Positions 45,736 to 57,009 of a stretch of DNA of 64,000 nt are shown here, one piece after another. This DNA is from Phoronis australis. Lineage: Eukaryota; Phoronida; Phoronidae. The notes beneath the pieces were generated by a model. It was not told the origin of the DNA, searched no databases, and saw only the letters and a list, made by a program, of their open reading frames with translations. Location: NCBI GenBank assembly GCA_002633005.1, contig NMRA01000070.1, positions 748,303-812,302 of the forward strand, read 5' to 3'. The position numbers and the translations under genes were made by a program. The stretch's first letter is position 1; each line of letters opens with the position of its first letter.

Positions 45736-46731
45736 CAAAAGTCAGTGTGTCCTGCCTGATGTGAAATTAAGGTGCAATGAGCTCGCCTGGTCACTTTGCT
45801 AGCTTGCGAGGCCACATACCGTTATAAAGTTAGTCTCGGCTTGTTCGCTTCTCATGTCTTTTTTAATTTGCGGGCTTACGAAGGCTCTTCGTTGTACACT
45901 CCACGTGTTTGCGTTAGACTCATTACGGAGCGTCGAAGTAAACTGCGAAGTTAACTAAACCGTTCATACCGGCTTCGGAAGTTCGAAGTAAACGATCGGT
46001 GACACTGTTGTCATCGAAGTATTAATCGCAAGGTAGCGCTGCACGCTAAGATTGTTTTTTGATGCCACAATTTGGGAATGTTTACATGTGCTAATTGACA
46101 TAAAACTTAATTTTAATTCGATTGGTCATTATTAGAACAAACCGAAAGCAACTATTAGCGACGTCACTACCCTGTAATTGTTGACGATAACAGTGGCACT
46201 TGGCGATAACTTCGGTAGGACCGAAGTTGACCGTTTATACTGCGCACCGCAGCGTCGACGTTTCGCTCTTAAATCCACCTGTTTACTGCGAAGTTAGCTG
46301 GCGCTGTTAACATCGGTCCTGGATCGCGTTTATATTGGCCGTGTCAACGTTAGTATGAAAGGCCCCATAATGTATAGTGCGTGCAGGCACCAAACGAAAA
46401 AATCTGTCCGTTTTCTTTAAACCAGCTCTTTCCACGAACAACCTGTTGATGCCGGCTGAGTTTCGTGTTATAAAATCCTCTGCGCTTTGTGATTTTATTG
46501 CAACTTACGGAAATCAAGGCCTGTGATTTTATAGAGAAATTTAAAACGTACGTGGCTAAAATACTTATTTATCGATTGCGATAAATCTTAGCCAGCAGCT
46601 GCAGCGTTAGACTGCGACCGCTTAGCGGTTCTGCGCTGAAACTGATCTCAATCAATTTTTTACCGATAATGTCCCTACTGAGAAAACTGGTACGACCGCC
46701 GAAAGTTATTTAGATTAGTCATGGAAGGTTT
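45736..46731. other. No gene seen
   Basis: GC is somewhat higher than in the surroundings. AACTGCGAAGTTA recurs near 45941 and 46283 and CGAAGTT/AACTTCG motifs are frequent, suggesting another decayed element, but no clean ends were found. Confidence 0.4.
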
Positions 46732-46918
46732 CAGGGGCGGAACCAGGATTTTGAGTTGGGAGGGGGGCAGGGCAGCGTGTTAGCNGGTCTCGAATATTTG
46801 GTTTTCGGAACGGTAACGGGGTTTGTTCGAGGCCTATGCATTGTTTATTCGCACCCCGAGCCCGGCCCCTGGATGCGTGCATGTGCTAGTCAGCAATTCG
46901 CACCCGAACTGCCAAATG
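46732..46918 (+). mobile_element. hAT-like non-autonomous element, truncated, containing an N
   Basis: Starts CAGGGGCGGAACCAGGATTT, and the body (GTGCGTGCATGTG, CAGCAATTCGCACC) matches 59965-60284. It stops at about GAACTGCCAAATG without the ATCCGCCACTG end. The N at 46785 may hide missing internal sequence. Confidence 0.65.
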
Positions 46919-47399
46919 CCGCTATCTGGTTGAATGAGTTTTTCATGAAACGTTTCTCTACGAAAGGTGCGTTTTCCGACAAAATCCCCAATGAAGCAGT
47001 GCCTTCTCTGTTTTTTCCTCCTCATAGGTGATCCAATCATGACTGAGTGGGTATACACCGGCATGGCGAGCCGGGCATCCGTCACTCAGTGCGAGAGCGG
47101 TGGGAATCTCGAAAAAGCAAACCGTCGATTCGTGAAACCAAAAGTCTCAGTGTTGCATCCTTTTTTAGTCTTTTAGTAAAACTTAACCCCTGTAGGTGTT
47201 AAAAATGGGGACTTCAACCTTTTAGTTTGGCCTTGAAGAGATAAGAGACTTCGATTTTTGACCGCCAAGCTCTCGGCCTAAGGGGCCTCATACGTCGATT
47301 TATGGAAAATTTATGACTTTCGTCGGAGAAAACGCAGTCGTGTGATTACCAACGTCTGGGCATTGCTGTCGTGCACATTCCACGATTCAGTGATCATCA

Positions 47400-47475
47400 A
47401 GTATAAAGTATAAAGTATAAAGTACATATATACTTTATACTTTAACTTGTATACGTATATGTATATGTATATATG
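47400..47475. repeat. AAGTATAA / ATATGT short tandem repeats
   Basis: Several AAGTATAA units, then an inverted TTATACTT stretch and (GTATAT)n. The A+T content is extreme and it can form a hairpin. Confidence 0.85.
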
Positions 47476-47489
47476 GGTCTTACCTTTGG

Positions 47490-47595
47490 CGTCGCAGCAC
47501 AAAAAAGTGCGCCGCCTATAGACCATGGAGGGGCGGCGCAGCACTGAAAAAAAGTGGAGGGCTATAGCCCCGCAGCACCCTGTGATGCGCCGCCC
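47490..47595. mobile_element. GC-rich mini-MITE family D, one partial and one full copy
   Basis: The full copy 47531-47595 has ends GGGCGGCGCAGCACTG and TGATGCGCCGCCC around GGGCTATAGCCCC. A partial copy (GTCGCAGCACAAAAAAGTGC) abuts it on the left. The same family occurs at 56943-57009 and 62829-62966. Confidence 0.7.
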
Positions 47596-47977
47596 ATTAT
47601 CACTACTTGCGGACAAGACGTTCTTATTACACCGTTAATGTCATCTTGCTACGTCTAGTACAGAATCATTCTCTTTCCTCTGTGAGGGAATTTCCAGAAA
47701 AAATCGCGATCTTTAATGTACGCACTTAGGAAAAACTATGGAGTCACCGTAGAGTTTCTAATCTCCGCCCCTCCTACTTATGAAAAATGAGTGCATGCGC
47801 CGCTCACAGTAATTCGCGCAAGCAGCTGACTGACAAAAAGGACTGACCGTTGCCTGAAGTCGCGCCATCGTTTTTTACGTCAAAGGTCAAAGGTCACATT
47901 TTCCATATAATTTGAGTGGCAGGGACTCACTTTGAACAATGCAATTTAGTTTATTTTTCGCGTTCCAGGCCTCCTTA

Positions 47978-50222
47978 ACAATTCCCTGTAAAATACTGTT
48001 TGTCGACCCTTCGCAACACACAATCCTACGCTACATGCCACAACAATCTTAAAGTATACAACAAGATTCTCAAAAAAACTATTGATTCCGCCAAGCAATC
48101 TTACTATTATGACACATTCGAAAAAGGGAAGTCTGACACAAATAAAACATGGGATACAATAAAGACAGTTATGAACAACGGCGTTCGAACAAAAAATGAC
48201 ACGTCAGAATGTCTCTTACGTTTAGATAACACTAAAACCAGTGCCCTACCCGAAATGGCAAGTTTATTCAACACCTACTTTACCCAAATCGGCCCATCCC
48301 TTTCTGAATCAATAACTATGATAAAAAACAAGAATTTCAAAGACTATCTTCCCACGCCAAACAAATTTAAGTTCTCTTTCAAACCAATTAGTAATAAACA
48401 TGTACTAGATATTATAAGAGACATGGACGCAAAAAATAGCACTGGTCATGACAATTTATCATCTAAAATTATCAAAATAAGCAGTCCTTTTATAATTGAA
48501 CCTCTCACGACCATCATCAACCAGTGCTTGCACACTGGTATATTTCCTGATGCTCTAAACATTGCTAAGGTGATCCCAGTTTTTAAACAACTTGGTTTGG
48601 ACCCAGAGCACCCGGGCAATTATAGACCCATTTCTATTCTTCCAACAATCTCAAAAATTATAGAAAAAATTATCCATAATCAACTTTCAACTTTCCTAAA
48701 TGAAAATGATATACTTAACAAACATCAATATGGTTTCAGGAAATGTCACTCTACAGAACTTGCTTCGCTTGAACTTTTAGACCGCATTTGTTCCCATCTC
48801 AAGTTGATAATGACATGAATCCCCTCGTCATCTTTCTAGATCTCTCGCAAGCTTTCGACACAATAGACCACCAAATACTCTTGCAAAAGATAAATCACTA
48901 TGGTATTACTGGAGTTGAATATACACTGTTTAAAAGTTAACATCTCAAACCGCACCCAATATGTTTCACTAAGTGATACAACTTCCAGTTGGTTACCAAT
49001 ATCTACCGGAGTTCCCCAAGGCTCTGTCGTTGGCCCATTTCTCTTCCTAGTTTACATAAATGATCTTTCGTTTTCTTCTCCCATGGACACACTTCTTTAT
49101 GCTGACGACACTTGCCTCGTCACACCTTACAAACTGACTGAATCTTCCCAACACACTTTACAGCAATCAACCACCATCAACAACAACCTTAAATCTATTT
49201 CAGACTGGTTTTCTGTGAACAAACTTTCAATTAACACATCAAAAAGTAAATTAATGATCTTCCACTACCCCCAAAAGAAAATTGAAAAATGCATTATTCC
49301 CACCATCTATATAAATAGCAAAACAATATATCATGTGAACAGTTTTCCTTTCCTTGGTATTACTGTTGACAAAAACCTCTCATGGTCCCCCCACATTAAC
49401 CTCATCTCAAACAAACTTAACAATCTCGGTGGACTCTTATACAAATTGAAATCTTATCTTCCTCTTCCAGCTCTCAAGTTGATATATAATTCACTTGTCC
49501 TTCCACATTTAAACTATGGCATTGCAACTTGGGGTTTTGGCAACACTAAGAAACTTCAGACAGCCCAGAAAAGAATCCTTAGGAATATATCAAATTCCAG
49601 TTATAATGCTCACTCTCTGCCCATATGTAAGGAACTTCGCCTCCCTCTAGTTCAAGACATCTTTAAAATCTCAACTGCAAAATTTTACTACAAATTCCTC
49701 AATAATCAGCTTCCTAAGTATTTTTACACTAACAACTTCTTTAGTAAACCCATCCAATATAAGCCAACCAGACACATTAAAACTCCTACATACCTGAATC
49801 AATACTCAGCTACTATACCGACAATACAACCCAAAATTTTAATTCCTCCGTCCAACAAATTGTCATCAAGAGCCTGTATTAGATTTCAGATTCCTCGACT
49901 TATAAACAACAACGAAATACCAGTCTCTGCTCTAAATATAATAAAAACGCATTCTTTGCAAGCATTCTCAAGGTTCTTAACCAATTTTATTATTAGCAAC
50001 TACGATCCAGTTTGTCATATTTCCAATTGCTTCATATGTAACAGTATCTAATTTTATTCCTCAAAATCTCCTGAGCTGTGTCAGTTTACTTCTTGGTTCC
50101 TGGTTTGTCGGTCGTTTTCAGCACAAATTCATTGTTTTCTTAAGTATTCCTACTGATTTTTGCATTTCCATTTGTTTATCTTGTACAGGGGACCTTCTTA
50201 TTAGCGGTCAATAACCTTTAGA
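47978..50222 (+). mobile_element. 5'-truncated non-LTR retrotransposon (Jockey/CR1-like LINE)
   Basis: The element is bounded by an 11-bp target-site duplication AGGCCTCCTTA at 47967-47977 and 50223-50233. It contains the RT and C-terminal region but no endonuclease, so it is 5'-truncated as expected from target-primed reverse transcription. About 170 bp of 3' UTR follow the ORF. A near-intact ORF and a clean duplication suggest a fairly recent insertion. Confidence 0.85.
48000..50051 (+). pseudogene. LINE reverse transcriptase, two frameshifts
   Basis: RT motifs are in order: YRPISILPTISKIIEK near 48620, then FLDLSQAFDTIDH near 48830 (motif A, catalytic Asp), GVPQGSVVGPFLF near 49015 (motif B), LLYADDTCL near 49095 (catalytic YADD) and FPFLGITVDKNLSW near 49345. 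A thumb and C-terminal segment run to a CxxxxCxxC-like end before the TAA at 50049. Single-base shifts near 48800 and 48940 put motif A in a different frame from its neighbours, so the copy cannot make RT, although every catalytic residue is kept. It catalyses first-strand synthesis in intact relatives. Confidence 0.85.
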
Positions 50223-50233
50223 AGGCCTCCTTA

Positions 50234-51600
50234 CTGAAATCAATTTGTCGACCGCGGTACATGCAGTTCAAGTACGAAACGCCTGCATTTACAGTATCAT
50301 GACTCGTCGTGTAGGCCCTAGTTGCCAGTATACTGGTTTTGTATGTTCAAGGCCTATGTTATTTCCTCGAAAGTTGTTCAGAGGCAGTCTTAAATTATAA
50401 TGTAATTCGATAGGGTAATCATTAGCTCATTGTTGCTGTGACAATGCACACGTTTTGGGCAACGTCTTTAAAAAGTATACATGCAAAAGCCGTGACAACT
50501 GAACCTGATTAAAAGCGCTCAGGCGTTTCTCATCAACGCTGTCGCTAAAGCTTTGTTTGAAGGGTCACTGAATGGCTACTTGGCCACAGACTTGTCGTCT
50601 GGTGACCTTTTGTCTCCAATATTAGTTCCCGACCTCTCAGCAATATTGATACCGACGCCCGTCAGCGAATGCAGTCGCGTTAACCCCATGGAGGACTACG
50701 TGCGATTTGTTTAGTAAACACTACCTCGTGCGCGCCGAGTTAGTGGAAATTTGACCGCAGCCGTACATAATCCGGGCTCTTGTGGTTTTGGTAGACTCAT
50801 TTTTGTTGTTATGTTTTCCTGAGACCAATCAACATCAAGCGACTGGGAAATAGCTCAGGTCAGTGACAAGGTTGCGGTAAACATTCTGCAATTGTTCTGT
50901 ATTCGACCTAATCTAAACGGCCTAGCTACCTGGTTTGGACTAAGTTCACCTTAAATTCACAGCGGATAGCTAATTGACAGTACGATTACGGTGGAATCGT
51001 GGAAAAGGTCATTTTCTAGAGTTCACCTCAGTGCAAATGGGCGTGATGAAAGTCACCAGATGAGAGAGTCAACTTTAACATACATGGTAATACGTGACTA
51101 CTTTGAGCGCACAAAACTGCAACAACCGCACAACAGATCAACGGCTTCGTCGCATGCGCACAGCTAGCTTCGTGTGCAGTTACGTAACTGTGGAATGTTT
51201 ACCTACAATGTGTTGTGGTGGCAGTGTTGTCGTTGGTTGATTATAGCCTCGCGTACACACTCGAGAAATATTCGTCAACAGGTCGGAGTCGTTGAGTGTT
51301 TACATACGAGGGAAGTACGCGGGCGCCTTAATTAGTTATACAGCATAATTGCATGTAATTGACTTGTTACCAAGAAGGCATCTGAGGATACAGGTAGCTC
51401 ACTGTTTGCGCTCGACTGGTCGACAAAACACCAATTCTGTCTGCGGCAGCGTCAAAAGTGTGGCAGAGCCAGCGAATAGTCTCTAACAGCAACAACTTCA
51501 AGGAAACGGGCCGACTACACAGTGGATCGATTTTGGATGCTTCGACGTGCTTTACATTTCGTGTAACCCGTAAACTCTAATTCATTCCGCAGAAGGAACC
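50234..51600. other. No gene seen; 5' region of the 51601 frame
   Basis: Unique-looking sequence. The last 250 bp is GC-richer and could be promoter and 5' UTR of the frame at 51601, but no TATA box was identified. Confidence 0.4.
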
Positions 51601-52002
51601 ATGGCGTCTTTTTTGGGGTTCCATCAACGTGGTGGTATTTCCTCGGCTAGTACCTCTGCGACAGCTGGCAAACACGAGAGTTGTACCATCGCAAAAGTTT
51701 CTCGCAGCAAAAGGTTTGGGTTTTTGCCCGATGTTCATGTTCCTTATGTCACCAAATGCGTGGACGTTTTGATCGAGAATCCACTTGGAACAGTGCAACA
51801 CAGTTTTGGACGTGAATCACACCCGTGCACAAACTATGCTCAAGAGATCAACTATCGGGACAGTTTTAAATGTCTTCTTCGTGATATGGACAAACACGAT
51901 GCACGAGGATTTAGTAAACCCATCAATAACGACTTCTTTCGTGAATTCAACAGCCGCATGAGGATTCGCGAGATTTTATATCCTAGAAACTGCGAAAATT
52001 GA
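51601..52002 (+). CDS. Hypothetical 133-aa protein, single exon
   Basis: ATG in a good context (AGGAACCATGG) opens a 133-residue frame ending TGA at 52000. No signal peptide or membrane segment. The first 30 residues are Ser/Ala/Gly-rich. The rest is mixed, with a basic patch (SRSKRFGFLPD) and an aromatic, charged C terminus (INNDFFREFNSRMRIREILY). Five cysteines are scattered. No domain is recognised. Small intronless proteins of this kind are often ciliary or testis-specific, but that is only a guess. An AATAAA follows at 52653. Confidence 0.55.
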   Translation: MASFLGFHQRGGISSASTSATAGKHESCTIAKVSRSKRFGFLPDVHVPYVTKCVDVLIENPLGTVQHSFGRESHPCTNYAQEINYRDSFKCLLRDMDKHDARGFSKPINNDFFREFNSRMRIREILYPRNCEN

Positions 52003-52652
52003 GCCCTGTAAAGTATTTTCGGACTGTTTAAAAGCATTTTGTGTAATAGCTTCGGCAATGTTTCCGGTTAATGCACCTTAGATTGAACTGTGTGGCATTT
52101 CCCTTGTTTACCTACATGTATTCCATCACCTGCGTTTTCATGTTGCTGTTTTAATGAATGCTGATGAAGCCGCACCGAATTACACCTGCTCAAGGCCTAT
52201 GTGCTGCCAAGAATGACCCTGTTGTTAAAAAGCGACGATATTTTCCTGGACAATTTGTTGCGTCCAAGAACTTATTGATATGCATATAGCTGCATATATC
52301 GTGCCTTGTTGAGCCAGAGTTTAATAGAATGACTAATCAACAAATGCGTTATCAATGGATTGATTCGCACAATTTTGCATATATCCGGGTTGGATTGGTG
52401 ATATCAGTGATGAAGGTCGTTTCTATTAATGCCACTCTTGAATGCTGACCGGTTGTAACTGGGCTCTTGCGTATTCAGTAGCACGGCTAAAGGAATATTT
52501 GAATTCTTGTTTAGTAATTTCTGAGCATTGAAAAAAAAAACATCTCGCAAATTTAGGAATTTTAGAATGGTTACCTATGAAGCTGTGTTGTTCATTTCTC
52601 CCCTCTGAACTGAAACACGCAAAGAAGTTCGATTCATCTGTAATTGGGCAGA

Positions 52653-52658
52653 AATAAA
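52653..52658 (+). terminator. Possible poly(A) signal
   Basis: AATAAA 650 bp downstream of the 51601 frame, followed within 30 bp by a GT-rich stretch (GACGATTGTCGTTTTC). It is the nearest canonical hexamer found. Confidence 0.3.
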
Positions 52659-52935
52659 ATTAGTGGAGACGATTGTCGTTTTCATCACGACTGCTTTATA
52701 ATCCCTATTTCACTCATCGCCCGCGCCCAGTGTACGCCAAACAGGTCGCTTGGGATAGCGTTTAAATCCTCGCGTTTCTCCGATGTCGTGTTCTCTATGA
52801 AAAAGCCCTAACGTTACGACGAATAATTTTAATTTGTACTTGATGCTTGACAATTTGGATGCGTCAGCCTAAACACTAGGATGGTTTGCACCAGTGGCCT
52901 TATACTAGTCTGCCAGTATTGATGAAGTAAGAGTG

Positions 52936-53775
52936 CTCGTTGTTCTCTAGAAAATAGCTCTCCAACCATGATGATGCCAATGCTTGTGTGATTTGTTGCA
53001 CTCAGGACGACATTGAGCAAAATAATTACACACTTGCATCAAGTGTAGTGTTGAAAATCTGACTCGATTTACGTATTGCGCAAGATTTTGAATCCAAGAA
53101 GACGAAATGATGTCGGGGTTTAATCCAAGAGATTAGAATTTACCAGTCAGACATTCGCACCTCCGAACTACCAAATGGAATCTGGGAGAGTTTTAGGGGT
53201 GGGGGGCATGGCCCCCTCTAAATCCGCCACTGGTCCCGCCTGCCTGACAGAAACGAAACACATCGCGATGAGCACAAACTGCACTTTGCTCATGCCGTGT
53301 TTCGGTAGTGGAACTATTATTTTGCTCGGTAACAGAAAACACTTCAATTGGACTTTCAAACCTTATTTGGTGGCCTCCATCCATAACTCGTAAATAAAAA
53401 AAACAGGTTTTGCGTCAACTATTAAATGTATTTTTCTGAAACATTTTTATGTATTTAAGTGCANCTCGTTGTTCTCTAGAAAATAGCTCTCCAACCATAA
53501 TGATGCCAATGCTTGTGTGATTTGTTACACTCAGGACGACATTGTGCAAAATAATTACACACTTGCATCAAGTGTGGTGTTGAAAATCTGACTCGATTTA
53601 CGTATTGCGCAAGGTTTTGAATCCAAGAAGACGAAATGATGTCGGGGTTTAATCCAAGAGATTAAGGTTCAAACCTTATTTGGTGGCCTCCATCCATTAC
53701 TCGTAAATAAAAAAACAGGTTTTGCGTCAACTATTAAATGGATTTTTCTGAAACATTTTTATATATTTAAGTGTA
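52936..53775. repeat. N-joined direct duplication
   Basis: Copy 1 (52936-53463) and copy 2 (53465-about 53775) start at the same CTCGTTGTTCTCTAGAAAAT and are separated only by the N at 53464. They are nearly identical, except that copy 1 holds an insertion of about 220 bp (53136-53355). The pattern fits two alleles joined by the assembler. Confidence 0.8.
53136..53355 (+). mobile_element. 5'-truncated copy of the element at 54026-54302
   Basis: Begins AATTTACCAGTCAGACATTC and ends CACTTCAATTGGACTTT. It is absent from the otherwise matching copy 2, where GATTA runs straight into AGGTTCAAACC. It includes an internal ATCCGCCACTG end and 120 bp beyond it. Confidence 0.7.
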
Positions 53776-54025
53776 ATTATTATTAAATTAATACCTTTTA
53801 AGTTAAATTTTCATTTTTAAGAAAGGCGCATAACTCTTCGGTTGATTTTAATGAAAAATATTTTAAATGAGCAGTCGAATTTTGCGTCCTGGTGATATAC
53901 ACACATGTAGCAACACTGGAAAAATACTACATTTCTTAGTATTCTAGACCCCTTGATGCGGATACCATACCAGTTTCCGAATCCAGTTATCTACGAGACA
54001 CGTGCACCTGTTAGATCAACGTCCC

Positions 54026-54302
54026 CATGGACGGATCCAGGATTTTTAGTTAGGGGGGTCAGGGCAGTGTATCAGTCAAGAATTTACCAGTCAGACATTC
54101 GCACCTCCGAACTACCAAATGGAATCTGGGAGAGTTTTAGGGGTGGGGGGCATGGCCCCCTCTGAATCCGCCACTGGTCCCGCTTGCCTGACAGAAACGA
54201 AACACATCGCGACTGAGCACAAACTGCACTTTGCTCATGCCGTGTTTCGGTAGTGGAACTATTATTTTGCTCGGTAACAGAAAACACTTCATTGGACTTT
54301 CC
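54026..54302 (+). mobile_element. hAT-like element with attached 3' sequence
   Basis: CATGGACGGATCCAGGATTT at the left and GAATCCGCCACTG at 54164-54176. The following 125 bp are shared with 53232-53355, so they belong to the mobile unit or to an earlier target site. Confidence 0.6.
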
Positions 54303-56942
54303 ATTTAGTATCTTTCTGCGTACAGCTGGAGCAAGTGCAACAAAGCTAATACCAAAGACGCTAACTCTCTACGGTCTCTGCTAATACCCTGCACACGAAA
54401 GCGAGGCACTCCATTTCAACCACCGGCAGTGGACAAACCGACGTATCTATGGTTTCAACCGTCAATAAAATAGTCTTTAAGAAATCAGAATCTATAGAAT
54501 AACACACGTACAGAGCTTCAGAAAGGATTCCTTAATTAAAGAATAGTTTTCAGCGAATAACATTCACATGCCGATCGATATTATACGAGAAACTAGCAAC
54601 ATGCAAACCCAGGCCATAGCCCCAACTGACACCGGTGGCTGGCCGGAGAACAACCAAAACAATCAGAGATCCTAGCGCTGAAAAAAGGAGCAAGTCCGAT
54701 ATCGAGTTACAATAGTGTGCCGTTTGGGTGAAAGTTTCGCGCAACATGTATGTTGATCATAACTGAAACTGCATAAGTCTACATATACTCAACGGAAATG
54801 TCAAAGCTAAAACATTACTCAAAAGTCTAAGTATTACAATATGTTAGTTTGATTTCGATGAAAATTGTTTAGACCAACGCCTACTATTTTGAGTTCCATT
54901 CTGACCGCAGTGTAACAATAGAATACAAGAAATATTAAGTAGCCATATTTCACGAGTAGATATTTTATTACTTTCCCAAAAATGAAACAAAATATTCGGC
55001 ACGCACCTTCGTGTGGTGTGAAACGCTGGGTTAAAATGATATCAAGTATTCTACTAGCAGCGATCATCATACCACTAAATTTAGTTATAATCCGACAAAT
55101 GCGTTTTCCGAACAAAGTCTGGAAGTTGAAGAGTATTTGGCCTCGTCAAGTTTCTGTTGATTTCGTAAAAAGTTGACTACCGAAAGTCAACCAGACAGCA
55201 CTCAGACAGCATTTTTTGCAACCTCGTTCTCAGTATCGAGTAGGAATTGGGAACCACAACAGTCTGAGAGCATATATCACCGCCGTCTATTCACCCAGCA
55301 GACACGTGAATTGGAGCGTGAGCACGTCTGGATGATTGTAAACGACTTTTCATTGTTTTGAATGACAGTAAGTGACAAAAATAATTTCGAAATCTAATAG
55401 ATTGACACTTGCCCCTTTCACTAGTAGTCTTTCCCGAATGGAATTTCATTAAAATACACTCGCACAAAGAAATCCATGGCATTTTATCGTGGAGGTGATG
55501 TTTCAGTAAAAAAATATTGGCATGTTTGCATTTTTTACCAGGTCCAATTGGCTTCGGTCGGCTCAACCTTAAAAAGATACCAAGACTGGTTTGGCCTAAT
55601 AACAAATATTAAAAACGACTTTCTCACCCACTAGAGTTCTCTGAAACAAAATAATGTTTTTTAACCCTCGACAACCAAAGCGTTTGGAGGAAAATTTGAA
55701 AACTCCTTTCAAAGTCTAAATGGGCAAGAGTGATCTACGCTTTTAACGAATTACACGGCAAGCGCCGATTTGTGAAGTAGGGAGTATTATTTTTTGATTG
55801 ATTCCTGGCATTGTCTTGTTACCAGATTTATACAATAGATTTCATCTATTTCAAGACCTAAATTCTTGAAAAAGTTGCCAGGAGCAACACACCGAAGGTG
55901 TAAAACGTGGCAACCAGGGGGCGGGGGGGGGGGGACTGGTGGCACAATAATCCCCGGGCAGGGTACGAATCATTGCTTGTATTGTATGTGACGAAATCTA
56001 ATGTGCTTACGTCCAAATGTTTTCGTTGTAACTGAACAACCAAACTCTACGTTAATTCACGTGGTGCCTTTTTGTTTGGGAAAAGTTTGACTGGAACGGA
56101 ATGCTTGTTTAATAGTCGTGACAGAAGACATTTAAAATTTAATAAAGTTCAATGATCGTCGCATTGGCTGGGAAACTTTGCACACGCAGTATCCTTACAT
56201 TGTCATTATTTTGGAATCGAATTGGCATAGTTGAGTCTTCGGGGAAAGAGCGACCATTTGTGTAACACTCTCAATAATTGGGTCACGTGTATACTTTTAG
56301 ACCTACTACAGTACATATTTGAAAAAATAGCAAAGCGTAGCGCTAGACTGGCCTACTACATGTCTATGCAATTGCAAGGTCGCATGAGCACACCACTCGT
56401 TTACCATTTTTCCCAATTGTCACAATTTTTGCCTACTCCCCCAAATTTTCCTGAATTCCTCTAACAAACTTTTTCTACAAGAGAATCGTCTCGCAGACCG
56501 AGACCATGTTTGATGTAGATATTCCCAATGGAAAACTGCAGCACTTCAGGAAGAAGCGCATCATTTTAAATAATTAGTCCCACTGCCTGAAACTGACAAA
56601 AATGCTAGACCAAATACGTAAAAATCACATTGTTTGACACGTATGATAACCGTCCAGCAGCAATACGAAGACGACAGAGGATACAGTATAGACTGAGCCT
56701 GCCGTCCACTCCGCTAGCGACCATAACATAAAGGCAAGATAATTTTGGTTACTCTTGACATATTGAAAAGTGTCAACCATGTTTATTTGAAAGATAACCT
56801 TGTGGACATTAGCTGTCTAAATTGTAAAGTTCAAATCACTTGTGCGATCGTTGATATGCTAATGGTTCATTTTGTGCCTGAATTGCAAATAATGTTGTTG
56901 ATTGAGGATGAGCCTGTCCTAGTTCGAATTATGGAGCTCATG
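54303..56942. other. No gene recognised
   Basis: Frames at 54982-55176 (one hydrophobic stretch) and 55173-55361 lack support. A G-run of about 13 at 55921-55936 could form a G-quadruplex. Confidence 0.4.
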
Positions 56943-57009
56943 CATGGGCGGCGCAGCACTGGAATAAGTGGGGGAGGGGGGTATTGCCCCCTATGGTGCG
57001 CCGCCCATG
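56943..57009. mobile_element. GC-rich mini-MITE family D, complete 67-bp copy
   Basis: Ends CATGGGCGGCGCAGCAC and GTGCGCCGCCCATG are inverted repeats around a G-rich/C-rich centre. TCATG at 56938-56942 and 57010-57014 looks like a 5-bp target-site duplication. Confidence 0.75.

Noticed and set aside
54982-55176. Small membrane protein frame
   Set aside because: One hydrophobic stretch only, with weak start context and no splice or conservation evidence.
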